Shown: positions 8,344-16,254 of the stretch, piece by piece
Layout: each line of letters opens with the position of its first letter
Position numbering within the stretch: position 1 is the first letter of the stretch
Notes under the pieces: generated by a model
The model's input: only the letters and a program-made list of their open reading frames with translations
Database searches by the model: none
What the model was told of the DNA's origin: nothing
Assembly: GCF_900100385.1 (NCBI RefSeq)
Contig: NZ_FNFC01000006.1
Location: 1-64,000, forward strand
Origin: Halovenus aranensis
GTDB lineage: Archaea; Halobacteriota; Halobacteria; Halobacteriales; Haloarculaceae
Reading direction: 5' to 3'
Length of the DNA stretch: 64,000 nucleotides
Position numbers and translations under genes: made by a program

Positions 8344-8691
8344 TTACTTCGCCGTCGGCTCGTCGTCGTCGCTCATCGCGTCTTTGACCTGAAGCGCCGC
8401 ACTGGCGGCGAGCCCGGTCGCGATGTCGTCGCGTTCCTCGGGGGAGATATCGACGTCACCCTCGGGAGAGTAATCCGCACTCACGACGCGGCCGACGGGC
8501 GGCTGGACGGCGACAGTCGCCCGCGGCCCGCTCGTGCTCGGGACGATTTCGGAACCGACGACGAACTCGCCGGGCAGCAGTTCACGCGTTCGCGAGGCGA
8601 CACGTGAGAGTCCCTCACGTAGATTCTGGCGCTGCTGTGGGGTCAGCTCCTCCGCCGTCGACTCGTCTCCAATCGGGGAGTTTCCATACAT
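8344..8691 (-). CDS. DUF5811 family haloarchaeal protein
   Basis: A 115-residue acidic protein. The body contains LTPQQRQNLREGLSRVASRT, ELLPGEFVVGSEIV and ATVAVQPPVGRVVSADYSPE, followed by an acidic helical tail. I recognise the pattern as the haloarchaea-restricted DUF5811 family, from memory. No catalytic motif is seen and the role is unknown. It starts at the ATG at 8691, which faces the prenyl synthase gene across 82 bp. AT-rich boxes at about 8702-8709 and 8724-8731 are candidate promoter elements. Confidence 0.75.
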   Translation of the reverse strand: MYGNSPIGDESTAEELTPQQRQNLREGLSRVASRTRELLPGEFVVGSEIVPSTSGPRATVAVQPPVGRVVSADYSPEGDVDISPEERDDIATGLAASAALQVKDAMSDDDEPTAK

Positions 8692-8773
8692 AGAAGTCTT
8701 CCCTATATAGCTGTTACAGCCGTAAAAAACCGCCGACTACAACACACACCCTTCGTCACGTACTTGAGGACGT

Positions 8774-9634
8774 ATGCCCAACGAGGCGGTAATGGAGAAC
8801 TTGACCCGCCATCAGGACCGCATCGACGCGCGGCTGGAATCGGTCCTCTCGGCGGTGGAGCCACCCGAACTCCGCGACCAGGTCGAACACGTCGTCTTCT
8901 CGGGTGGGAAGCGCGTCAGGCCAAACGTGACGCTGCTGGTCTGTGAAGTGCTCGGCGGTGATGTCGAGGTGGCGATGGACTTCGCCGCCGGCATCGAGCT
9001 CGTTCACGGCGCTTCCCTCGTCATCGACGACATCATCGACGAGTCGGAACTCCGCCGGGGAACTGACTCGGCGTGGGCGGCCTACGGTCACCCGGGTGCT
9101 ATCATCGCATCGAACGGACTCATCGGCGAAGCGCTCGCACTGTTTACCAGCGAACCCGAGGCCATGCAGGCTGTCACCGAGGCCATGGCCGAACTGGGAG
9201 AAGGCGAAGCGACAGAGCTTGCAAACAAGCCCGATGCCGAATCGGCCTACATGCAGTTGGCCCGTCGGAAGACGGGTGCGCTGTTTCGGGCCTCCGCAGA
9301 ACTCGGCGCTATCGCGGCCGACGCAGACCCCTACACGGTCGAGGCATTCGGCCAGTACGCCGAACGTGTCGGCGTCGCCTTCCAGATTCGCGACGACGTA
9401 CTCGACGCGACTGCCGACGCCGAGACGCTCGGCAAGCCGACCCAGCACGACTCTGTCAAGGAACGACCTTCTATCGTCGAAGTGACCGGCCTCTCCCCAG
9501 AGGAGGCAAACGAGCGAGCGCGCACAGAGGCCGAACAGGCACTCGACGCCCTCGAAGCAGCACAGGTCGACGACCAGGAGACAGTCGAGTACCTACAGAG
9601 TCTCGCCTTTTTCGTCGTCGAACGCCAGCGGTAG
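8774..9634 (+). CDS. polyprenyl diphosphate synthase
   Basis: A 286-residue all-helical trans-prenyltransferase. The first Asp-rich motif is DDIID (in VIDDIIDES, near residue 80) and the second is DDVLD (in QIRDDVLDA, near residue 200). GGKRVRPN near residue 41 binds isopentenyl diphosphate. Such enzymes chain isopentenyl diphosphate onto allylic diphosphates; in haloarchaea the products are C20 and C25 precursors for ether lipids, carotenoids and quinones. The residue setting chain length cannot be judged by eye, so the product is not named. It has a C-terminal acidic helix. The eIF2B-like gene follows 31 bp later on the same strand. Confidence 0.88.
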   Translation: MPNEAVMENLTRHQDRIDARLESVLSAVEPPELRDQVEHVVFSGGKRVRPNVTLLVCEVLGGDVEVAMDFAAGIELVHGASLVIDDIIDESELRRGTDSAWAAYGHPGAIIASNGLIGEALALFTSEPEAMQAVTEAMAELGEGEATELANKPDAESAYMQLARRKTGALFRASAELGAIAADADPYTVEAFGQYAERVGVAFQIRDDVLDATADAETLGKPTQHDSVKERPSIVEVTGLSPEEANERARTEAEQALDALEAAQVDDQETVEYLQSLAFFVVERQR

Positions 9635-9665
9635 GGTTCTTCAGGCCCCGGCACCTGCCGTCGGT

Positions 9666-10883
9666 ATGGACGCCACGCCGGTCGCGCTCGTCTATCTCCG
9701 CCACGAGGGCGAACTCTTCGTCCGGGAGCGAGGCGACTGTCCCACCGTGCCCGTCGGCACACGGGGAGAGACGCCCGCTGAGATGGCGACCCACACACTT
9801 CGCGAGCACGGGCTGGAGCCGGCGACTGTCGAGCAGGTCAGAGACGGCGACCCCATCGAGACGACAGCGCCAGTACCGGGGGTGGCTGAGAACGAGCCAC
9901 AGGGTCCTGTCCAAGCGTATCCGTTCCTGTACGAGTGTGACAAGAGACCGACCGAGGGGACGCCAGTCCCACCGACTGCGTTACTCGATAACTCCGTCCT
10001 GTGGCGCGGGTACGACCGTATCAGACCGACTGTCGAGACGATCGCCACCGACGCGACACACGGCTCGACAGCGCTGTCCGTGCGCGCGCTCGGGGTACTC
10101 AGAGACGAGGCCGCAATCCTCGCCGACGCGGGACGCGGGTTTGCCGCTATCGAATCCGTCACAGCTGACCTCGTGACCGCACGGCCGACGATGACTGCAC
10201 TGGCGAACCGGGTCTGTCGCGCACTCGATGCCCCGCAACACCGGACGCTCGATGCAGTCGCCGACGCCGCACACGCCGCTATCGGCCGTGCGCTGTCTGC
10301 AGACGACGAGGCAGCGGCGGCCGCGGCCACCGAGGTCACAGACAAACGCGTCGCGACGCTCTCTCGCTCTGGGACGGTCCGCGCTGCGCTCTCTGTGGGC
10401 GAACCCAGCGCGGTGCTCGTCGCCGAATCCAGGCCCGGCGGTGAGGGGACCGCCGTCGCAGATGCGCTCGCAGACAGCGTGTCGACGACGCTGACGAGTG
10501 ACGCGGCATTTCCGAACCAACTCGGCGAGTGGGGTGCCGACCTGTTACTCGTTGGTGCAGATGCAGTGCTCGCCGACGGCCGGGTCGTCAACAAGGTCGG
10601 CACGTTCGGGGCAGCAGCCGGGGCGGCTCACCACGGCGTGCGAGTGGTCGTCGCCACGGCGAGAGATAAAATCAGCGCCAGCGATTCCTTCGACCCGGAA
10701 CCGAGAACCGGAGCACTGGCCGAAGCCACGATAGCAGAGTGTCACAACCCGACGTTCGAGGCGGTGGCCCCCGACTGTTACGACGCCCTCGTCACCGAGC
10801 GCGGTGTGTTAGACCGCGAGCACGTCCGTGAACTCAGCGGGGAGGTCGCGCGACTACGCTCTCGGCTGGAGTTAGACCCTTAA
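9666..10883 (+). CDS. degenerate Nudix domain fused to eIF2B-like isomerase
   Basis: A 405-residue two-domain protein. Residues 1-125 look like a Nudix fold (VALVYLRHEGELFVRERGD then GETPAEMATHTLREHG), but the Nudix box lacks the REUxEE glutamate cluster, so hydrolysis is unlikely. Residues 160-405 match the eIF2B alpha/beta/delta superfamily: LSRSGTVRAAL, then LLLVGADAVLADGRVVNKVGTF with the catalytic-type Asp, and AHHGVRVVVATARDKI. Relatives include ribose-1,5-bisphosphate and methylthioribose-1-phosphate isomerases and archaeal eIF2B homologues. It is followed after only 31 bp by the deaminase gene, so a nucleoside-salvage step is plausible. The exact substrate is unknown. Confidence 0.8.
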   Translation: MDATPVALVYLRHEGELFVRERGDCPTVPVGTRGETPAEMATHTLREHGLEPATVEQVRDGDPIETTAPVPGVAENEPQGPVQAYPFLYECDKRPTEGTPVPPTALLDNSVLWRGYDRIRPTVETIATDATHGSTALSVRALGVLRDEAAILADAGRGFAAIESVTADLVTARPTMTALANRVCRALDAPQHRTLDAVADAAHAAIGRALSADDEAAAAAATEVTDKRVATLSRSGTVRAALSVGEPSAVLVAESRPGGEGTAVADALADSVSTTLTSDAAFPNQLGEWGADLLLVGADAVLADGRVVNKVGTFGAAAGAAHHGVRVVVATARDKISASDSFDPEPRTGALAEATIAECHNPTFEAVAPDCYDALVTERGVLDREHVRELSGEVARLRSRLELDP

Positions 10884-10914
10884 CTACTACATGCTCGCTG
10901 TCGTAGTTCAATTG

Positions 10915-12204
10915 ATGTTACTCGCTGGAACACTCGTTGCAGACTCTACTACGGTTATCGAGGACGGTGCTGTCGTTACTATCGAGGATGAAATTGTCTT
11001 CGTTGGCCCACATCACGAGGCCACAGAGCGGTATCCCGACCACGAGCGCCGGGCGTTCGATATCGTGGCCCCCGGTCTCGTGGGAGCACACATTCACAGC
11101 GTCCAGAGCCTCGGCCGCGGTATCGCCGACGACGAGGAACTGCTTGACTGGCTGTTCGACCACGTGCTTCCGATGGAGGCCGAGATGGACGCCGAGGCGA
11201 TGAGCGTCGCGGCGACGCTCGGATATCTGGAGTGTATCGAGAGCGGCACCACCACCGTCATCGACCACCTCACCGTCACCCACGCAGAACAGGCCTTCGA
11301 GGCGGCGGGTTCGGTGGGAATTCGCGGCGTACTCGGGAAAGTGCTGATGGACACAGACTCTCCCGACGGACTGCTCGAAGAGACGGAGGCAGGACTGCGT
11401 GAGTCCGAACGGCTCATCGAGAAGTATCACGGCGCGTTCGACGACCGCATCAGGTACGCCGTCACGCCCAGATTCGCCGTCACCTGCACCGAGGACTGCC
11501 TCCGCGGGGCGCGAGACCTAGCGGACCAGTACGAGGGCGTGCGCTTGCACACGCATGCGAGCGAGAACGAGAGTGAGTGCGAGCGGGTTCGCGAGAAGAC
11601 AGGCAAAGAGAACATCGAATGGCTCCACGAGGTCGGTCTGACTGGGCCGGACGTGGTACTGGCACACTGCATCTGGACCAACGAACACGAGCGGGACCTG
11701 CTTGCCGAGACCGATACGAACGTCGTCCACTGCCCGTCGGCGAACATGAAACTCGCAAGCGGTGTCGCGCCTATCGACGAGTACCGAGAGCGAGGGATTA
11801 CCGTCGCGCTCGGTAACGATGGACCGCCCTGTAACAACACGCTCGATGCGTTCACCGAGATGCGACAGGCGAGTCTGTTGGCGAAAGTCGACGCGTTAGA
11901 GCCGACCGCGCTGCCCGCACGCAACGTCTTCGAGATGGCCACGACAAACGGCGCACAGGCAGCAGGGTTCGACCGAGTCGGGAAGCTCGAACCCGGCTGG
12001 AAAGCCGACGTAATCGGCCTCTCAACCGAGTCCTCGCGGGCGACACCTGTCCACGACCCGCTGTCACATCTCGTCTTCGCGGCCCACGGCGACGACGTCG
12101 AGTTCACGATGGTCGACGGACGCGTGGTCTACGACCAGGGACACACGACCGTCGACGCACCGGCAATCAGAGCGCGCGCTCGGGAACTCGCAACACAGTA
12201 CTGA
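10915..12204 (+). CDS. amidohydrolase, adenosine-derivative deaminase type
   Basis: About 429 residues of a metal-dependent TIM-barrel amidohydrolase. Metal-ligand motifs are in order: GAHIHS (HxH), RLHTHASENESE, VLAHCIWTNEHE and ALGNDGPPCNN. The last two are characteristic of the S-adenosylhomocysteine, methylthioadenosine and 5'-deoxyadenosine deaminases (MtaD/DadD group). It probably turns an adenosine-type nucleoside into the inosine form in the cytoplasm. The frame also opens at an ATG at 10891, but the ATG at 10915 (MLLAGTLVADS) fits the family start. It follows the Nudix-eIF2B gene by 31 bp (8 bp if the earlier start is used). A hairpin and a G-rich tract lie immediately downstream. 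Confidence 0.85.
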   Translation: MLLAGTLVADSTTVIEDGAVVTIEDEIVFVGPHHEATERYPDHERRAFDIVAPGLVGAHIHSVQSLGRGIADDEELLDWLFDHVLPMEAEMDAEAMSVAATLGYLECIESGTTTVIDHLTVTHAEQAFEAAGSVGIRGVLGKVLMDTDSPDGLLEETEAGLRESERLIEKYHGAFDDRIRYAVTPRFAVTCTEDCLRGARDLADQYEGVRLHTHASENESECERVREKTGKENIEWLHEVGLTGPDVVLAHCIWTNEHERDLLAETDTNVVHCPSANMKLASGVAPIDEYRERGITVALGNDGPPCNNTLDAFTEMRQASLLAKVDALEPTALPARNVFEMATTNGAQAAGFDRVGKLEPGWKADVIGLSTESSRATPVHDPLSHLVFAAHGDDVEFTMVDGRVVYDQGHTTVDAPAIRARARELATQY

Positions 12205-12207
12205 AAA

Positions 12208-12223
12208 ACCCAGAAGACTGGGT
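12208..12223 (+). terminator. hairpin after the deaminase gene
   Basis: ACCCAG and CTGGGT form a perfect 6-bp stem with an AAGA loop starting 4 nt after the stop codon. A second perfect hairpin (GGCACC/GGTGCC, loop 5 nt) follows at 12251-12267. There is no T-run, so the terminator role is uncertain; 3'-end protection is an alternative. Confidence 0.45.
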
Positions 12224-12248
12224 GGGGTTGGGTGGGGTGGTAGGGGGG
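12220..12248 (+). other. G-quadruplex motif in the 3' region
   Basis: Four or more G-runs with one- or two-base loops: GGG (12220-12222), GGGG (12224-12227), GGG (12230-12232), GGGG (12234-12237), then GG and a six-G run (12243-12248). This meets the usual pattern for an intramolecular G-quadruplex on the plus strand, that is, in the mRNA tail of the deaminase gene. It shares its first G-run with the preceding hairpin, so the two folds compete. Confidence 0.6.
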
Positions 12249-12386
12249 TTGGCACCAGAACGGTGCCTAAATGTCAGTGAGTGCGACACTATATTAAATC
12301 CTTGGCTCGATTATTGATTTTGATAGCAGAATCGACGAACCACACCGGCCGCGATGTGTCTCGTCGTCACGTCCAGTGATAGAAGA

Positions 12387-12471
12387 TGCGTGGGACCGGA
12401 TTCGAACCGGCGGACCTCTACAGGACAGCGCCCTCAACGCTGCGCCGTTGGCCTGGCTTGGCTACCCACGC
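12387..12471 (-). tRNA. tRNA-Leu (anticodon GAG)
   Basis: On the minus strand the acceptor stem GCGTGGG (12471-12465) pairs with CCCACGC (12394-12388), with discriminator A. The anticodon arm is CAGCG-TTGAGGG-CGCTG, which places GAG at positions 34-36, reading CUC/CUU leucine codons. The long variable arm (TCCTGTAGAGGTCC region) is the class II feature expected for leucine, and the T-arm contains GGTTCGAATCC. No intron and no encoded CCA. Length 85 nt. Confidence 0.95.
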
Positions 12472-12496
12472 TCTGCATCACATCTTCTCCGTGGGT

Positions 12497-12506
12497 GAAT
12501 AAAAGC
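12497..12506 (-). promoter_or_regulatory. TATA box of tRNA-Leu(GAG)
   Basis: The minus strand reads GCTTTTATTC here, about 30 nt before the mature tRNA 5' end, which is the expected position for an archaeal TATA box driving a tRNA transcript with a short leader. Confidence 0.6.
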
Positions 12507-12658
12507 ACTTTCGTTTACGACCCGCGATGTGACTCGGTTACACGCGACGCGGCGACGGAACCGGTGTCGCTTCAACCGATTATGTCACACAGGACTGCTC
12601 TTTTTCGGTCGGAAACTACGTTTGGTGTCTGCTGGCCGCGAAAACTGTGCATAGAAGG

Positions 12659-12666
12659 CTTAAATA
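12659..12666 (+). promoter_or_regulatory. TATA box of the aMBF1 gene
   Basis: CTTAAATA is centred 26 nt before the ATG at 12689, the geometry of a leaderless haloarchaeal promoter, and this supports the chosen start codon. Confidence 0.65.
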
Positions 12667-12688
12667 GGGACAGTCATCTAGCGTCCGC

Positions 12689-13177
12689 ATGGCCAAATAT
12701 TCGACCGGTAGCAGCGGAGGGAACTCTTCCGGAAGCTGTGAGCTCTGTGGTGCGTCGGACGTAGAGTTGCAGACAGCCAACGTCGCTGGTGCTCAACTGG
12801 AAGTCTGTGGCAGTTGCGCCCAACACGACGACAACACCACCAACACCGAGGACGACAGCCGCGAGAGCCGCGACAAACGCGCCGCCAAGAACATGGCGAA
12901 GATGCACGACGCCGCCAAGCAGGATTCGTCACACTGGGAAGGCGGCGCCGACTACGATGACGACCAGCTTCCCTATCTCGTCTCGGGGTACGACGAAGTC
13001 GTCACCTCCGCCCGGCAGGAGGCCGGCTATCAGCTCGAAGAGCTCGCGGCCGAGATAGGTATCGACGACGGCGACCTCCTCGCGCTCGAACAAGGCCGTG
13101 CCACGCAGGCCGGTGTCGGCGGTAGCACGGTCGGCGCGCTCGAAGAGTTCCTCGACATCACGCTCGTCGAAGAGTAG
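12689..13177 (+). CDS. mbf1: archaeal multiprotein bridging factor 1 (aMBF1)
   Basis: A 162-residue protein with an N-terminal zinc ribbon, CELCGA near residue 17 and CGSC near residue 40, a charged linker, and a C-terminal Cro/C1-type helix-turn-helix (EVVTSARQEAGYQLEELAAE, then DGDLLALEQGRA). This is the aMBF1 architecture. In eukaryotes MBF1 bridges TBP and activators; in archaea it associates with the small ribosomal subunit and can influence translation. The second zinc ribbon pair is spaced as expected. The HAD phosphatase gene starts 10 bp after its stop, so the two are probably co-transcribed. Confidence 0.9.
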   Translation: MAKYSTGSSGGNSSGSCELCGASDVELQTANVAGAQLEVCGSCAQHDDNTTNTEDDSRESRDKRAAKNMAKMHDAAKQDSSHWEGGADYDDDQLPYLVSGYDEVVTSARQEAGYQLEELAAEIGIDDGDLLALEQGRATQAGVGGSTVGALEEFLDITLVEE

Positions 13178-13186
13178 TGTGTCTGT

Positions 13187-13735
13187 ATGCTGACCGACGA
13201 GTACGAAACGATTGTCTACGACCTCGATGGCACATTGGTCCGTCTGCGGGTCGACTGGGACCAGGCCAGAGCTGACACGGCGCTGGCGCTTCGCGAGCGG
13301 GGTATCGATGCCGACGGCCAGACGCTCTGGAAGCTACTCGAACGCGGCACCGACGAAGGATTCGCGGCGGTCGTCGAGCGGGAACTGGCCGCCCACGAGC
13401 GGGACGGTGCTCGAACGTCGACGCTGCTCGATGCTGCGAGCGCGCTCCCACACGATGTTCCGACGGGCGTCTGTTCGCTCAACTGTGAGGACGCCTGCAG
13501 ACTCGCGCTCGAAACACACGACCTGGCTGCTCACGTCGGCGCCGTCGTCGGCCGCGACACGGTTTCGTCGAAAAAGCCGGACCCGGAGCCGCTCCTCCGA
13601 ACTGTCGACCTGCTGTCTGGGTCACCTTCTGAGGCACTCTTTATCGGGGACAGCGAGCGAGACGAAATTACGGCTGACCGCGCCGGTGTCGCGTTCCAGT
13701 ACGTCGAGGACTACCTCGACGCCCGCGCGGATTAG
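13187..13735 (+). CDS. HAD superfamily phosphatase
   Basis: A 182-residue HAD hydrolase. Motif I is VYDLDGTLV (nucleophile Asp12 and acid Asp14), motif III is KKPDPEPLL and motif IV is FIGDSERDE; the helical cap sits between motifs I and II. This is the phosphoglycolate phosphatase/pyrophosphatase-like subgroup, acting on a small phosphorylated metabolite; the substrate cannot be read from sequence. It is 10 bp downstream of the aMBF1 gene and overlaps the end of the convergent DUF5822 gene by 4 bp. Confidence 0.88.
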   Translation: MLTDEYETIVYDLDGTLVRLRVDWDQARADTALALRERGIDADGQTLWKLLERGTDEGFAAVVERELAAHERDGARTSTLLDAASALPHDVPTGVCSLNCEDACRLALETHDLAAHVGAVVGRDTVSSKKPDPEPLLRTVDLLSGSPSEALFIGDSERDEITADRAGVAFQYVEDYLDARAD

Positions 13736-13971
13736 TCCTCGGTCTGCTTGTGGCGAGCGTAGAAATAGACGCTGACTGCGACGATAAACCAGATGACAGC
13801 GCCGATGCCCGCCGCGAACTGGGCGCGCTCTGGCCACGTCTCGAGCGTCGCGAACGTCGAGAGCAGCATCACGGCGGGCACCCCGACTACGATGCTCGTA
13901 ATAAACGTCACCTGCATAACCCAGCCGTAATCGATACCCTCTGACTCTGTCCGCGTAACTTCGGGCGTCAC
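13732..13971 (-). CDS. DUF5822 family two-span membrane protein
   Basis: A 79-residue protein with two hydrophobic helices (residues about 18-41 and 52-72) joined by a short polar loop (TLETWPERAQF) and a charged tail (RHKQTED). I recognise it, from memory, as the haloarchaeal DUF5822 family, with no known function. The start is a GTG at 13971 (GTG ACG CCC); there is no ATG in frame before the first helix. It is convergent with the HAD gene. Confidence 0.72.
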   Translation of the reverse strand: MTPEVTRTESEGIDYGWVMQVTFITSIVVGVPAVMLLSTFATLETWPERAQFAAGIGAVIWFIVAVSVYFYARHKQTED

Positions 13972-14289
13972 TACTCCTGCCTACCGCCAGTACGGATAAG
14001 CCACTGACGGTTCCAGCCACCCGGCGACGATTTGGTCGTGTCTGTACTGCTAGAGGTAAGCCGGCAGCCGAGTCTTCATAGCTAGCAATCGTTGCAAGGT
14101 GAATGCGGGTAATTCCTCCAAGTAACGCATGCAACGAGAACGGAACAGTACACAGATTCAGCAACGCTTCGCTCTCCTTGCGAGGGGCGACACGACCCTC
14201 TCCCCAGTGAGTCCGCAGCGCGCTGGTAGAGAATCGACAGTCGAGACCGCCAGTCAGATAACGATGTCCGAGATTGGAGTGTACTACGA
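13972..14289. other. intergenic stretch upstream of the MacB-like ABC genes
   Basis: I see no convincing gene in these 318 bases. It should hold the promoter of the ABC pair. The only structure I noticed is an 8-bp inverted repeat, TCGTTGCA (14089-14096) and TGCAACGA (14130-14137), 33 bp apart, which could be an operator or a stem. Confidence 0.4.
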
Positions 14290-15027
14290 ATGACCAGTAC
14301 ACAGTCTCAACGACAGAACGGGGCCTCACCGGAGGAGGCGGTGGTTTCGCTGGAGTCGGTGCGACGGACGTATTACCTGGGTGAGCCAGTGGATGCGTTA
14401 GATGGCGTGTCGCTTTCACTGCCAGAGGGGTCGTTCACTGCAGTGATGGGGCCCAGCGGCTCCGGGAAGTCGACGTTGATGAACATGATTGGCTGTCTGG
14501 ATACGCCCGACGAGGGGACGGTGACGGTCAACGGCCAAGACGTAGGTGCCCTGCCGGATGGGAAACGGGCTCGCTTGCGCGGCGCGGAGTTGGGATTCAT
14601 CTTCCAGCAGTTCAATCTCCTGCCGCGGCTGACTGCCGCAGAGAACGTGACGCTGCCGATGGTGTTCCAGACCGTCGTCGACGAGGGCCGCCGCGAGCGG
14701 GCCGAAACGCTGTTGACCCGCGTCGGGCTGGGCGACCGCTTGGACCACACGCCGCCAGAACTGTCCGGCGGCCAGCGCCAGCGCGTCGCTATCGCCCGCG
14801 CACTCGTCAACGAACCCTCCGTCTTGCTCGCCGACGAGCCAACCGGGAACCTCGACACGGAGACGGGCAGTACAATCATGGACCTCTTCGAAGAACTCCA
14901 CGAGGAAGGCCGCACTATCCTGATGGTCACTCACGAGCGCCACATCGCCGAACACGCCGACCGTATCGTCCACCTAGTCGACGGCCAGATAGAAGAAATC
15001 GAAGACCTGGGAGGTGACTCGGCATGA
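14290..15027 (+). CDS. MacB/LolD-like ABC ATPase
   Basis: A 245-residue ATPase with Walker [13 protein letters not shown] near residue 55, the Q-loop segment [12 protein letters not shown], signature [15 protein letters not shown], Walker [12 protein letters not shown] and H-loop MVTHE. The QQFNLLPRL and DEPTGNLD pattern marks the MacB/LolD family, whose partners are FtsX-fold permeases that move substrates by mechanotransmission rather than through a pore. The stop overlaps the permease start by 4 bp. Haloarchaeal MacB pairs often sit next to a secreted substrate-binding protein; none is seen here. Confidence 0.92.
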   Translation: MTSTQSQRQNGASPEEAVVSLESVRRTYYLGEPVDALDGVSLSLPEGSFTAVMGPSGSGKSTLMNMIGCLDTPDEGTVTVNGQDVGALPDGKRARLRGAELGFIFQQFNLLPRLTAAENVTLPMVFQTVVDEGRRERAETLLTRVGLGDRLDHTPPELSGGQRQRVAIARALVNEPSVLLADEPTGNLDTETGSTIMDLFEELHEEGRTILMVTHERHIAEHADRIVHLVDGQIEEIEDLGGDSA

Positions 15028-16244
15028 AACTGACCGAGAGCCTGCGCATCTCCTGGCGGGCTATCACCGGCCACAAACTCCGCTCTACGCTGACCGCCGT
15101 CGGTGTCATCATCGGTATCGCGGCAGTCATCGTGTTCATGGTGCTGGGCGGTGCCTTCGAGCAGAACATCGTCCAGGACTTCGAGGAAGATGACGGCGAA
15201 CCGGGGATGTGGGTCAACACACAACAGGTCGGTACTGGTAGCTTCCAGTTCGTCACTGCTCCGATTTACACCGAAACTGACGTGGAGAACCTCGAAGCCA
15301 TAGACGGGGTCGACTTCGTCGGACCGGAAGCGAACCTTCGTGCTAGCCAGTTCTCTATTGGGGACACACGCCAGACCGGCGGATTCGGCGTACAGGCAGT
15401 CTCTCCCGACCAGTACAATTCCGAGGACCTGATCGAAGGCAAGATGTTCGAGAGTGCCGACGAGGCACTCCTTACGCAGTCGCTGGTCAACATGACCGAC
15501 GGCCAGGCGTCTGTGGGTGACCAGATACGCGTCAACTTCGACGACGGAGCGGCCGAGGAGTTCACGGTGACTGGTATTGTCGAGGGGGGCTTCGGAACTG
15601 GGCCGAACGCGGCGGTCTACCTCTCGCTTGAACACCACTACAACACGACAATCGAGACGCCCAGAGGGACCGAAGAGAAGGCATACAGCTCGCTAATTAT
15701 CGGTGCCGAGGACGCCTCGGTCGTCGACGACGTAAAAAAGCGTGCCACGGAGTATTTTGATACCGAATCCGACGCGGCACAGCTGAAACAAGACGACCAG
15801 GATATTCAGGTCCAGACCATCGACGACGCTGTCGACCAGATTACGAGCGTCATCGACCAGCTAACCGTCTTCATCGGCGGTATCGCGGGAATCTCACTGG
15901 TCGTTGGCTCCATCGGCATCGCGAACATCATGATTGTGAGTGTCACCGAGCGAACGCGTGAAATCGGTATCATGAAAGCTGTCGGTGCGCGCAAGCGTGA
16001 CATCATCCAGCTGTTCCTCATCGAGTCCAGCATCCTCGGGGCGGTCGGCGCGTTCCTCGGGGTGGTCGTCGGCATCGGCGTGGGGTATCTGGGAGTGACA
16101 CTCATCGGCTGGCCGATGGCGTACCCGACAGACTGGGTCGTCATCGCTGTCGTCGTCGGCCTCGGTGTCGGTATCCTCTCGGGCATCTACCCCGCCTGGC
16201 GGGCCGCCAAAGTCGACCCGATAGAAGCACTCCGACACGAGTAG
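15024..16244 (+). CDS. MacB-like FtsX-fold permease
   Basis: A 406-residue permease with four membrane helices in the FtsX/MacB layout: helix 1 at about 19-45 ([22 protein letters not shown]), a large extracellular domain of about 230 residues, then three helices from about 275 to 395. The loop [20 protein letters not shown] is the family's most conserved part. The C-terminus ([18 protein letters not shown]) is also diagnostic. It works with the ATPase encoded just upstream, probably in lipoprotein, peptide or antibiotic handling. It ends 11 bp from the convergent FNT-Usp gene. Confidence 0.92.
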   Translation: MKLTESLRISWRAITGHKLRSTLTAVGVIIGIAAVIVFMVLGGAFEQNIVQDFEEDDGEPGMWVNTQQVGTGSFQFVTAPIYTETDVENLEAIDGVDFVGPEANLRASQFSIGDTRQTGGFGVQAVSPDQYNSEDLIEGKMFESADEALLTQSLVNMTDGQASVGDQIRVNFDDGAAEEFTVTGIVEGGFGTGPNAAVYLSLEHHYNTTIETPRGTEEKAYSSLIIGAEDASVVDDVKKRATEYFDTESDAAQLKQDDQDIQVQTIDDAVDQITSVIDQLTVFIGGIAGISLVVGSIGIANIMIVSVTERTREIGIMKAVGARKRDIIQLFLIESSILGAVGAFLGVVVGIGVGYLGVTLIGWPMAYPTDWVVIAVVVGLGVGILSGIYPAWRAAKVDPIEALRHE

Positions 16245-16254
16245 TGCGCGGCCG

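Noticed and set aside
9073-10176. 367-aa plus-strand frame over the prenyl synthase and eIF2B genes
   Set aside because: Basic, Arg/Ser-rich composition, spans two real genes with clear motifs.
13622-14419. 265-aa minus-strand frame across HAD, DUF5822 and the ABC leader
   Set aside because: Overlaps three better-supported genes and reads through intergenic DNA.
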